A stretch of 56,238 bases of DNA from the NCBI GenBank assembly GCA_944349735.1, contig CALVNM010000004.1, forward strand, positions 1-56,238. The letters are read 5' to 3'. Shown one piece after another: positions 8,064 through 15,918 of this stretch (positions within the stretch are counted from its first letter, which is position 1; every line of letters begins with the position of its first letter). The notes beneath the pieces were generated by a model. It saw only the letters and a list, made by a program, of their open reading frames with translations. It made no database searches and was not told the DNA's origin. The stretch comes from an uncultured Clostridia bacterium. Its GTDB lineage: Bacteria; Bacillota; Clostridia; Christensenellales; DTU072. A program made the translations under genes and the position numbers.

Positions 8064-8894
8064 TCAGATTGCCACCTCTATCTTCTTTCCTAAAGGCGTG
8101 TATTCGTATCCCTCAAGCGCAAAATCGGATACCTTAAAGTCGTAAAAGTTTTTGACGTCCTTATTTATAACGAATTTGGGCGCGGGGAATTGCTCGCGTT
8201 CGATTATCTCCTTCACTATAGGGATATGTCTGTCGTACACGTGGGCGTCGGCTATGACGTGCACGAGTTCTCCCGCCTCGAGTCCGCTTACCTGAGCCAT
8301 CATGTGTTGCAGTACCGCGTACTGCACTACGTTCCAGTTATTCGCCGTAAGCATATCCTGAGAACGCTGATTTAATATGCAGTTGAGCGTTTTGCCGGAT
8401 ACGTTGAAGGTCATCGAGTACGCGCAAGGATACAGATTCATTTCGTGCAGATCCGCATGTACGTAAATATTTGTCATTATCCTTCTAGACTGAGGATTAT
8501 GCTTAAGATCGTATAAAACCCTGTCAACCTGATCGAATTCTCCTTCTTTATATATATGTTTTACGCCGAGCTGATAGCCGTAAGCTTTGCCTATCGAACC
8601 GGTTTCATCCGTCCACGAGTCCCAGATATGCGAATTAAGGTCGTGTACGTTGTTGGATTTTTTCTGCCATATCCACAGTATTTCGTCTATAGCCGCTTCA
8701 AAAGCCGTCTTCCTTACGGTAATGACGGGGAATTCCTTACGGAGATCGTATCTGTTGACGATACAGAATTTCTTTACGGTGTGAGCCGGCGTGCCGTCTT
8801 CCCAATGCGGTCTCACTTCGAGTTCGGCGTCGCTGTAGCCGTTGTCGAGTATGTCGCGCATGTTAGCTACGAATATTTTGTCTGCATAACTCAT
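8064..8894 (-). CDS. thyA: Thymidylate synthase ThyA
   Basis: ThyA methylates dUMP to dTMP with methylene-tetrahydrofolate, giving dihydrofolate. The 276-residue protein contains the catalytic cysteine in NLYPCAYSMTFNV, the dUMP phosphate-binding QSRRIM, LNQRSQDMLTANNWNVVQYA and the later HVIADAHVYDRHIP. The start MSYADKIFVANMRDIL at 8894 was chosen because the promoter -10 at 8947-8952 lies between it and the longer possible start at 8960, which would fall inside the promoter spacer. It has its own promoter and terminator and sits upstream of folA, the enzyme that recycles its product. Confidence 0.96.
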   Translation of the reverse strand: MSYADKIFVANMRDILDNGYSDAELEVRPHWEDGTPAHTVKKFCIVNRYDLRKEFPVITVRKTAFEAAIDEILWIWQKKSNNVHDLNSHIWDSWTDETGSIGKAYGYQLGVKHIYKEGEFDQVDRVLYDLKHNPQSRRIMTNIYVHADLHEMNLYPCAYSMTFNVSGKTLNCILNQRSQDMLTANNWNVVQYAVLQHMMAQVSGLEAGELVHVIADAHVYDRHIPIVKEIIEREQFPAPKFVINKDVKNFYDFKVSDFALEGYEYTPLGKKIEVAI

Positions 8895-8946
8895 TATAAC
8901 TGCTCCGATCAGTCCGCGCCGCGGACTTATGTATTTTGCTTTATAA

Positions 8947-8975
8947 ATTATAGCATACAATCCGCCCGCGTAAAG
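8947..8975 (-). promoter_or_regulatory. Sigma-A promoter of thyA
   Basis: On the minus strand CTTTAC (8970-8975), a 17-base spacer and TATAAT (8947-8952) with an extended TGC. It fixes the thyA start at 8894 and faces away from the helicase promoter. Confidence 0.7.
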
Positions 8976-9064
8976 ACTTTATTTCAATTTGAAAAAGTAT
9001 TTGTACTCGAACGCCAAACGCCAGCCTTAACAACGAGCGTAAAACACAAGCATAAAGCACGTAA

Positions 9065-9095
9065 GACCGAATAATCGGTCATGCGCGCACGTGCG
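9065..9095. other. Two palindromes between the divergent thyA and helicase promoters
   Basis: GACCGA (9065-9070) and TCGGTC (9075-9080) form an inverted repeat around ATAA. Directly after it CGCACGTGCG (9086-9095) is a perfect 10-base palindrome. Both lie 20-50 bases upstream of the helicase -35 box. They could be regulator binding sites; no T-run follows, so a terminator is unlikely. The rest of the 282-base gap (8895-9176) holds only the two promoters. Confidence 0.4.
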
Positions 9096-9115
9096 TATTA
9101 AGACGGGCGTAGTTG

Positions 9116-9144
9116 TTTACAAGCGGAAAATTATATGGTATAAT
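9116..9144 (+). promoter_or_regulatory. Sigma-A promoter of the helicase gene
   Basis: TTTACA (9116-9121), a 17-base spacer and TATAAT (9139-9144), close to consensus. The start codon lies about 26 bases after the predicted transcription start, behind TAGGAG at 9167-9172. Confidence 0.8.
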
Positions 9145-9176
9145 TAATCGGAGTATTTACAAGAATTAGGAGTACT

Positions 9177-12100
9177 ATGAATCCGATTTACAGAAAATAT
9201 AAAGAGCGTTTCATACAAATAAGCGGCAATAACCGCAGTCTTTACGTGAAAGGCATCGTAAAAAAATACAATTTCGACATCGGCGCGATCATGGAGAACA
9301 GGAGCGATACCGACGATTTCCTCGATTTTCTGTGGCACGGCAGAAGGTCGTTTTCGCTTATCAACGACAAAGTCATCGCCAAGCTTCTCAAGCAAGCGGC
9401 AAAGACCGACACCGTAAGCGAAGAAGCAGACAGACTTACAGTGTCGACGACCGAAGACGTGCTCGCCGCGGAAGCGGACACAGTGACCGTACGACGCGCA
9501 AAACAAGCAACGCCGCAAAGCCGCGTAAACAAAATAGTTTCCTCGCAGATCGACAGTCTCAAATATCTCAAACGAGAAGTGGAAGAGATAGAGAAAGAAA
9601 CGGGACTTTACGATCTGTATATAGGATATCCTTTCGTGATCGGCAATCTTTCGGCGGACATACTGCTCAGAGCGCCTCTCCTTCTTTTCCCCGCACACAT
9701 TTCGATAGAGAAGGACGAAGCCACGCTTACCTTAACGCCGAACCAGCCGATAATGCTGAACAAAGCGTTCGTGCTCGCGTACGCCAAAGAGCATAACATA
9801 CCCACCGAAAAGCTGATACAGGAATTCGATCCTCTGGCGGAGGACGCCTTCGGCGGGGCGTACGACGTAGTGGATTATCTGAACGCGCACGGTTTCAAAC
9901 TGCGCGCTACGAGGCGTAAGTCGTTGCAGAGCTTCGACGCGAGCGGATTCCCTCTAGAAGGGCTCGAAGTGCGTAACTACGCCGTTATCGGGAAATTCCC
10001 TCTTGCGAACGCCATTTACAACGATTATCTCGCGCTCGAAAAAGACGATCTGACCACGCCTTCGATCGAAGCGTTGCTTTCCCCGAACAACGAGAAAAAA
10101 CGCGAAGGGATATTCGAACGCAAGCGCAGAGCCAAACGCGAACTCAAATTGAGCAAACGCAAGGATATGATGGTCACTCCGTCGTATTATCCCATCAACG
10201 ACCTCGACTACGCTCAGGAAAACGCTCTCGTGGAGATCAACCGCCGCGACAATATCGTCATATACGGTCCTCCCGGAACCGGTAAATCCCAGACCATAGT
10301 CAATATAATAAGCGACGCTCTGTGCAAGAATAAGCGCGTGCTCGTCGTGAGTCAGAAGCGCGCCGCTCTGGACGTTGTTTTCTCACGTCTCGGTAAGCTC
10401 AACACGAAAGCCATGCTCATTCCCGACCCCGAGAAGGATAAAAACGCCTTCTTCGAGAGGCTCCGCACGATGCATGCGGCGACCGCGACGGCGGATTATG
10501 CGGATAAACAGGATTATTATAAAAAAACGGAATTCGACATCCGCCAGGAGATAGATACGCTCCAGTCAATAAGCGATACTCTCTTTACGCGTACCGAATT
10601 CGGACTTACGCTACAGGAAATGTATGCCGGGAGCTACAATATCGGTAAGGATACCAAGGATTATAAGCTGTACGGCGAGCTGAAAAAGACGGATATAATC
10701 GAAGAGAATTATCCCACGCTCAACGAAAGCATCAAACTCATCAACGACAAAAATCTCGCTAAATTCTATCTTACGCGCGTAGAATTGATCAAGAGCAACG
10801 AGATGGTCACGCATATCCTTTCGGATATAGACATGCACCAGCTCAAAGAAGCGCAATCGCTTATCGAAAAACTGCTTTCGAAGCCGCTCGTACCTTTCGA
10901 CAGCTCCAGATACCCTTACAGCAGATACCTTACCTCGTTCTATCTCGAAAACGCGGCTTCCGACCGCCGTTCGCTCAAGCGGGTGGCGAAAACCATAACC
11001 AATTTCGAACATCCCGCCCTCTCGGGTTGGATGCAGGCTTCCGCGTTCCCTCTGCTCTGGCCGCTGTACCCATTCCTGAGGCTCAAATACGGCGAATACT
11101 ACGAGAACGTGAAGATAGACCTTAACGTTGCCAAAAACGTACTCGACGATTACGCCGAAGATTTCCGTCCGCTCTCGAAAGTTCTGGATAAAGCGGGCTA
11201 CGCACTCGCCGTAGGAGGACTTATCAACGGAAACACCTGTTTCCTCGAGAAACTTCAGGACGCTCTTAACAGCTACGTTAAGGTGCGCGATATGAATAAC
11301 GCGCTGAATGCGTTAAGCCCTGAAGTAAAAGCGATACTGGATTTCGCTTACGCGCAGTCCGACGCTAATCTCAGGTCGATGCGCGACGTACTCGACAAGA
11401 TACTTCCGCTCAGGATCTACCACGAGATAGTCTCTATGGACGCGCTTATCGAACCATTCCTCTCCAAGACGGTTACTTTCGACGAGATGCGCCATCGCAT
11501 ACTGCGTCTAAAGTCCGATCAGCGCGAACTTTCGCGCCTGCTCGCTATGTCGATGTTCAGCGCCGAATATTCGGAATATTTCAAAACCGCGGAACACCGC
11601 AAAGATTATCTGTACGATATTCAGAAGCAACGCGCGCTACGCCCTATCCGTCAGATGTTCGACTATTACGACGGATTCCTGCTGAGACTGTTCCCCTGCT
11701 GGTTGCTTTCTCCGGAAGTCGTCAGTACGATTCTTCCCCTTAAACGCGATCTATTCGACCTCGTGGTATTCGACGAGGCTTCGCAGATATTCATTGAGAA
11801 TGCGTTGCCCTCTATCTACCGCGGTACAAAGGTCGTGGTAGCGGGCGACAGCAAGCAGCTCCGTCCTACCGCAGGCTTCGTCAAGAAATATTTCGGGGAT
11901 TATTCGGTAGACAACGGACTCGACCTGTCCACTCAAGCCGCGCTCGAAGTGGAAAGCCTTCTCGACCTCGCCACCTCGAGGTATTATCCGGTACACCTCT
12001 CGTACCACTACCGCAGCAATTACGCGGAGCTTATAGACTTCTCCAACGCCGCGTTCTACGAAAACAAATTGCAGATCGCACCGAATACCGGCAAGAACTA

Positions 12101-13064
12101 TGCCGAACCGCCGATCGAAAGAATCAAGGTCAAAGGAACCTGGCAGAACAGACACAACCACGAAGAAGCTGTCGCCGTAGTCAAACTGATACGCAACATA
12201 TTCGCTCACCGCGAAATGAACGAGACCGTAGGTATAGTCACCTTCAATATCGAACAGAAAGAATACATCGAAGACATGCTCGACGCGGAAGCCGATAAAA
12301 CTCAGATATTCCGCAAGCAGCTGTTCAAGGAACGCAACCGCATGGAAGACGGCGAAAACGTAGGTCTTTTCGTCAAAAACCTCGAGAACGTTCAGGGCGA
12401 AGAGCGCGACATAATCATATTCAGCGTAGGTTACGCGCGCAACGATTACGACCGAGTCGTGGCACAGTTCGGTTCTCTCTCCGCCGAAGGCGGCGAAAAC
12501 AGACTGAACGTCGCCATCACGAGAGCCAAAAAGAAAGTCTACGTCGTAACCAGTATAGAACCGGAAGAGTTGGACCGCAACGAAACTACCAAGAATCCCG
12601 GTCCCAAACTTCTCAAAAAATATCTTTCCTACGCACGCGCGGTGTCTTCCCGCAACGCCGGCGAGGTAAAAGACATTCTCCAAACCATTCACCGCTCCAC
12701 TGAAGTCATCGATCCTATCGGCGCTTACGAGGAGCAGATCAAAGAACAACTCGAGAAACTCGGCTACGAAGTGGACATCAACCTCGGCAACACCGATTAC
12801 AAACTTTCGCTCGGTATATACGATCCCGAACTCGAAAGATACGTACTCGGCGTGGAATGCGATTACCAGGCTTATCATTCTAGCTCCAGCGTACTCGAAA
12901 GAGACGTCTACCGCTTCAAATTCCTCGAGAGCAAAGGTTGGCTAATCGTGCGCGTATGGTCGCGCGACTGGTGGCTGTCGAGAGCCAAAGTACTCACAGA
13001 CCTCGTAGCCATCATCGAACGTCAAAAATCCGTTCTGCGCGAAAAGCTGAACGCGAATAAATAA
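9177..13064 (+). CDS. Large SF1 DNA/RNA helicase, DUF4011-like, with C-terminal nuclease-like domain
   Basis: This 1295-residue protein has an N-terminal region (about 1-340) resembling DUF4011, including YPFVIGNLSADILLRAPLLLFP. The helicase core starts with the Walker A motif GPPGTGKS at residues 364-371. A long insertion (about 440-850) precedes motif II VVFDEAS (D866, E867), then VVVAGDSKQLRPT, SYHYRSNYAELIDFSN, NVQGEERDIIIFSVGY and RLNVAITRAKKKVYVV. The C-terminus (about 1180-1290) matches the Vsr/DUF559-like nuclease usually fused to such helicases, with VECD at 1226-1229 and VRVWSRDWW. The strand that normally carries a catalytic aspartate (IDL) reads LSL, with S1211, so the nuclease may be weakened. 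Related proteins occur in defence loci and as solitary genome-maintenance genes. It is solitary here, with its own promoter, and no partner gene identifies a defence system. Confidence 0.85.
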   Translation: MNPIYRKYKERFIQISGNNRSLYVKGIVKKYNFDIGAIMENRSDTDDFLDFLWHGRRSFSLINDKVIAKLLKQAAKTDTVSEEADRLTVSTTEDVLAAEADTVTVRRAKQATPQSRVNKIVSSQIDSLKYLKREVEEIEKETGLYDLYIGYPFVIGNLSADILLRAPLLLFPAHISIEKDEATLTLTPNQPIMLNKAFVLAYAKEHNIPTEKLIQEFDPLAEDAFGGAYDVVDYLNAHGFKLRATRRKSLQSFDASGFPLEGLEVRNYAVIGKFPLANAIYNDYLALEKDDLTTPSIEALLSPNNEKKREGIFERKRRAKRELKLSKRKDMMVTPSYYPINDLDYAQENALVEINRRDNIVIYGPPGTGKSQTIVNIISDALCKNKRVLVVSQKRAALDVVFSRLGKLNTKAMLIPDPEKDKNAFFERLRTMHAATATADYADKQDYYKKTEFDIRQEIDTLQSISDTLFTRTEFGLTLQEMYAGSYNIGKDTKDYKLYGELKKTDIIEENYPTLNESIKLINDKNLAKFYLTRVELIKSNEMVTHILSDIDMHQLKEAQSLIEKLLSKPLVPFDSSRYPYSRYLTSFYLENAASDRRSLKRVAKTITNFEHPALSGWMQASAFPLLWPLYPFLRLKYGEYYENVKIDLNVAKNVLDDYAEDFRPLSKVLDKAGYALAVGGLINGNTCFLEKLQDALNSYVKVRDMNNALNALSPEVKAILDFAYAQSDANLRSMRDVLDKILPLRIYHEIVSMDALIEPFLSKTVTFDEMRHRILRLKSDQRELSRLLAMSMFSAEYSEYFKTAEHRKDYLYDIQKQRALRPIRQMFDYYDGFLLRLFPCWLLSPEVVSTILPLKRDLFDLVVFDEASQIFIENALPSIYRGTKVVVAGDSKQLRPTAGFVKKYFGDYSVDNGLDLSTQAALEVESLLDLATSRYYPVHLSYHYRSNYAELIDFSNAAFYENKLQIAPNTGKNYAEPPIERIKVKGTWQNRHNHEEAVAVVKLIRNIFAHREMNETVGIVTFNIEQKEYIEDMLDAEADKTQIFRKQLFKERNRMEDGENVGLFVKNLENVQGEERDIIIFSVGYARNDYDRVVAQFGSLSAEGGENRLNVAITRAKKKVYVVTSIEPEELDRNETTKNPGPKLLKKYLSYARAVSSRNAGEVKDILQTIHRSTEVIDPIGAYEEQIKEQLEKLGYEVDINLGNTDYKLSLGIYDPELERYVLGVECDYQAYHSSSSVLERDVYRFKFLESKGWLIVRVWSRDWWLSRAKVLTDLVAIIERQKSVLREKLNANK

Positions 13065-13097
13065 ATTAAAGACAAGTCAATAATAAGGAGCAATCGT

Positions 13098-13991
13098 ATG
13101 ATACATTTTTTCTATGACGCCGACAGCGAAATGAACCTCGTCAAAGCCCGCGAATTCGGCATTGACAACGACAAATATTTTATCAAGATGCCCTACAGCA
13201 TCTGTGGCGAGAACCACCCCTGTGAGCTCATCACGCCGGAAATGTCCAAAGATTTCTTCGACAAAGTACGCGCGGGAAATATGCCCAGCACTTCCGCTCT
13301 TAATTCGGAAGAATACAAAGAGATCTTCGAGCCTGCATTCAAAGAAGGCGGAGAAATACTCTACGTTTCATTCTCCTCCGCCATGAGCGCAACTTTCGAT
13401 CATCTCGAAGTCGCGCTTAAGGATCTCAAATCCCGTTATCCGGACGTCAAATTCACGCGCTATGATACAAAAGCCATAAGCATGGGTACCGGCATAGCGG
13501 TTATAGCCGCGGCCAAATACATACAGAGCGGCAAGTCGGTAGCTGAAACGGTAGCCATGCTCGACGAGCTGGTACCGCATATCAACATCACCATTGTCGC
13601 TGACGACCTCAATTATCTCAAGAGAGGCGGCAGACTCACCGCGGTCAAGGCGTTATTCGGTACCGTACTGCAGCTTAAACCGATCATCCGTCTCACTACG
13701 GCGGGTACCCTTATTCCCGCGGCCACCGTGGCAGGCAGGAACAAAGCCCTCATGACCGTGATAAGCGAAATAGTCAACGGAGCGCAACGTCTCGCTGAGT
13801 ACCCTATCGTTATCATGAATGCCGACTGCCGTGCCGAAGCCGACCGTGTCGCAGACCGTATCAAAGCGCAGCTTCCTTCAGCAGACGTCTGGGTGCTTGA
13901 CGTAGGTCCCGTAATCGGAACGCACTGCGGTCCCGGCACTATCGGCATCTGCTATGTCGGCGGAGACCGTCCCGAGCCTATCAAAGAATAA
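13098..13991 (+). CDS. DegV family fatty-acid-binding protein
   Basis: A 297-residue DegV protein. DegV folds bind a single fatty acid; related FakB proteins in Firmicutes present fatty acids to the kinase FakA for entry into phospholipids. Visible features are the ligand-binding stretch MPSTSALNSEEY, the FSSAMSATFDH region and DDLNYLKRGGRLTAVKALFGTVLQLKPI, which is the family's most conserved block. The last residues, TIGICYVGGDRP, are also typical. The start has AAGGAG with good spacing. It follows the helicase by 33 bases with no clear promoter and is followed after 4 bases by apbE, so it may be cotranscribed with either. No fakA-like gene is present in the window. Confidence 0.9.
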   Translation: MIHFFYDADSEMNLVKAREFGIDNDKYFIKMPYSICGENHPCELITPEMSKDFFDKVRAGNMPSTSALNSEEYKEIFEPAFKEGGEILYVSFSSAMSATFDHLEVALKDLKSRYPDVKFTRYDTKAISMGTGIAVIAAAKYIQSGKSVAETVAMLDELVPHINITIVADDLNYLKRGGRLTAVKALFGTVLQLKPIIRLTTAGTLIPAATVAGRNKALMTVISEIVNGAQRLAEYPIVIMNADCRAEADRVADRIKAQLPSADVWVLDVGPVIGTHCGPGTIGICYVGGDRPEPIKE

Positions 13992-13995
13992 TAAC

Positions 13996-15000
13996 GTGAA
14001 AAGAACTTTAACCGCCGTCATCCTTATCGTGATGACGGCGCTCTCGTTTGTATCGCTGACCGCCTGTACCGGCAATACCGAAGGTTTCGTATTCGGCACC
14101 TATTATTCCTACGACTATAAAGGAATCATATCGGGTAAAGAATCGGAATCTGCGGAAAAGATCGCATACGATATAGAAAACGCGCTTTCCACATCTAAGA
14201 AAGATTCTTCGATATTCATACTCAACGCATCACCGGCGGGTACGGAAATAGCTCTCGGCGGATATGCCGAAGAAATTTATCTGCTGTCTTTAAGAATGTA
14301 CGAAGCTACTTCAGGCGCATTCGATCCCGCAACCTTTCCCCTTACGGAATTATGGAAATTCTCGCCCGACACCTTCATCGGCGCGGCGGAATCGATACCG
14401 GATAAAGACGCAATCGCAAATACGTTGGCAGTATGCGATTTCGGATTTTTCGAATACGACGCCGAAAGACATACTCTCAGAAAGTCCGTAGACGGCGCGA
14501 AGCTCGATTTCGGCGCGATAGCCAAAGGATTTGCCGTCGATCGCGTATACGACGCGTACGTCGGCTGCGGATGCGATAACGTGGTTGTGGATATAGGCGG
14601 AACGATACGTACTTCAGACGAGATCGAGCTGTACGTAGCCGACCCGCGCGGCTCGGGATACGCAGCACGTATAAACAGAGGGAATTTTGCCGTATCCACC
14701 AGCGGCGACTATCAGCGTTACTACGTAATAGACGGAGTAAGGTATCACCACATTATGGGTAAAGACGGTTATCCTACAGGTCTCGGCGATCCTTCTATGC
14801 CGATAAGCGTCACGGTCGTGGGCGAGAGCGCCGCCGTATGTGACGCGCTCTCGACCGCCATAATGGTGCTCGGATACGATAATTCCCTTGCTATCGTCGA
14901 AGACCTCGGATACTCTGCGCTGATACTTACTGAAAACGGCTACTATACTCTCGGGGAGGAAGTTTTTGAAATTCTTACCGAAAGACAAAAACTTAATTGA
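13996..15000 (+). CDS. FAD:protein FMN transferase, lipoprotein form (ApbE/FmnB-like)
   Basis: ApbE proteins attach FMN from FAD to a threonine of target proteins outside the membrane. The 334-residue product, starting at GTG 13996, has a lipoprotein signal: VKRTLTAV, a hydrophobic stretch and the lipobox LTAC with Cys24. The mature part has FGTYYSYDY, SGAFDPATFPL, DFGAIAKGFAVDRV, VVVDIGG and STSGDYQRYYVIDGVRYHHI, all conserved in ApbE. The GTG start was chosen because the signal peptide begins there; an upstream ATG at 13954 would overlap degV and spoil the signal. It overlaps the next gene by 35 bases. No obvious target with the flavinylation motif is encoded nearby. Related to FmnB of the Listeria extracellular electron transfer locus. 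Confidence 0.9.
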   Translation: MKRTLTAVILIVMTALSFVSLTACTGNTEGFVFGTYYSYDYKGIISGKESESAEKIAYDIENALSTSKKDSSIFILNASPAGTEIALGGYAEEIYLLSLRMYEATSGAFDPATFPLTELWKFSPDTFIGAAESIPDKDAIANTLAVCDFGFFEYDAERHTLRKSVDGAKLDFGAIAKGFAVDRVYDAYVGCGCDNVVVDIGGTIRTSDEIELYVADPRGSGYAARINRGNFAVSTSGDYQRYYVIDGVRYHHIMGKDGYPTGLGDPSMPISVTVVGESAAVCDALSTAIMVLGYDNSLAIVEDLGYSALILTENGYYTLGEEVFEILTERQKLN

Positions 15001-15385
15001 ACATTACCGTAAATCGCCTGCATTTACGGCTGCCGATCTCATACTCGCGGCTCTTATCGTATTTGCGGTAACTGTATGTGTTACTTATTTGTTTCCTACC
15101 GAGAGCGCGGCGGCGGCATACGTTTACGTGAACGGTAAAGAAGTTGCCGTCTATTCTCTCGATACGGACAGAGAAATACCGCTTGCCGAAGGCAAAGTGT
15201 TGCTCACCGTATCCGACGGTGCGGTAGCCATTACGGAGAACGACTGTCCCAACGGTATCTGCCTGAAAACGGGCTTTATCTCGCGCGCGGGCGAGCGGAT
15301 AGTCTGCGTACCGAATAAAATTGTCGTGGTTCTGCGCTCTTTCGACGGCTCCGGTATATACGTTACGGGAGGTGGCGGATCGTGA
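14966..15385 (+). CDS. NusG domain II-containing membrane-anchored protein (EetA-like)
   Basis: A 139-residue protein with one N-terminal membrane segment (about residues 22-43) and an extracytoplasmic NusG-domain-II fold carrying CPNGIC (C94, C99) and C114 in IVCVPNKIV. It starts with TTG at 14966, behind GGGGAGGA, inside the end of apbE, so translation is coupled. Proteins of this kind are found next to ApbE, Gx-transporter proteins and polyprenyl synthases in Firmicutes, and to my knowledge correspond to EetA of flavin-based extracellular electron transfer loci. The molecular role is not established; the exposed cysteine pair suggests redox or metal chemistry, which is inference. Confidence 0.8.
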   Translation: MKFLPKDKNLIEHYRKSPAFTAADLILAALIVFAVTVCVTYLFPTESAAAAYVYVNGKEVAVYSLDTDREIPLAEGKVLLTVSDGAVAITENDCPNGICLKTGFISRAGERIVCVPNKIVVVLRSFDGSGIYVTGGGGS

Positions 15386-15903
15386 AAAAGCTCTCCACAC
15401 GCCGACTTGCGTATACCTCAGTACTGCTTGCGGTAGCGCTCACGGCAGGAAGCATCGAAGCCGCGTTGCCCCCGATCATTCCTGCGTTACCTTTTATACG
15501 CATCGGCTTTTCCAATGTGGTGACTCTGTACTGTTTCCTCGTGCTGGGTTTCCCGAGCGCGATCGCCGTAACCGCGCTCAAATCGGTGCTTGTACCGATA
15601 TTCGTAGGTAATCCGATAATGGCTATATATTCGCTTACCGCCTCTGTCGGCTCCTTCCTCGTATGCGCGCTGCTCTTATATATTAAAAAATCAGGGATAC
15701 CCGTGATCAGTATGATCGGCGCAGTCGTTCATAATATGCTTCAACTGTGCGTGGCTGCGTTGATGACCGGCTCGATCGCCGTTTTCGGCTACGTTCCGTG
15801 GCTGATAGTAACGGGAGCGGGAGCGGGACTTGCAACCGGAGTTACGCTTTATCTCCTGATAAAATATCTGCCCGCTCGTCTTACGGAAGGACTGCGCCGA
15901 TAG
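15382..15903 (+). CDS. Gx transporter family membrane protein (EetB-like; heptaprenyl diphosphate synthase component I family)
   Basis: A 173-residue integral membrane protein with about five hydrophobic segments. It belongs to the family once called heptaprenyl diphosphate synthase component I and now Gx transporter, related to substrate-binding subunits of ECF-type transporters. Visible motifs include LPPIIPALPFIRIGFSNVV and ALKSVLVPIFVGNP. It begins with GTG at 15382, overlapping the preceding stop as GTGA. In Listeria-type loci a protein of this family, EetB, sits beside EetA; no polyprenyl synthase gene follows here. It ends 15 bases before the convergent dinB gene. An inverted repeat AAGGACT/AGTCCTT at 15887-15908 spans its stop codon, without a clear T-run. 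Confidence 0.8.
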   Translation: MKKLSTRRLAYTSVLLAVALTAGSIEAALPPIIPALPFIRIGFSNVVTLYCFLVLGFPSAIAVTALKSVLVPIFVGNPIMAIYSLTASVGSFLVCALLLYIKKSGIPVISMIGAVVHNMLQLCVAALMTGSIAVFGYVPWLIVTGAGAGLATGVTLYLLIKYLPARLTEGLRR

Positions 15904-15918
15904 TCCTTACTGATCTGC

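Noticed and set aside
11751-12878. A 375-codon minus-strand frame inside the helicase gene.
   Set aside because: It lies opposite conserved helicase motifs and its product is a low-complexity mix rich in Phe, Val and Tyr without recognisable domains.
9116-15903. The plus-strand block as a mobile or defence island.
   Set aside because: No integrase, transposase, direct repeats or shift in base composition was visible, and DegV and the ApbE module are ordinary Firmicutes genes.
15887-15908. Inverted repeat AAGGACT/AGTCCTT at the convergent end of the Gx transporter gene and dinB, as a bidirectional terminator.
   Set aside because: The loop has eight bases, the stem has seven pairs, and neither strand has a T-run after it.
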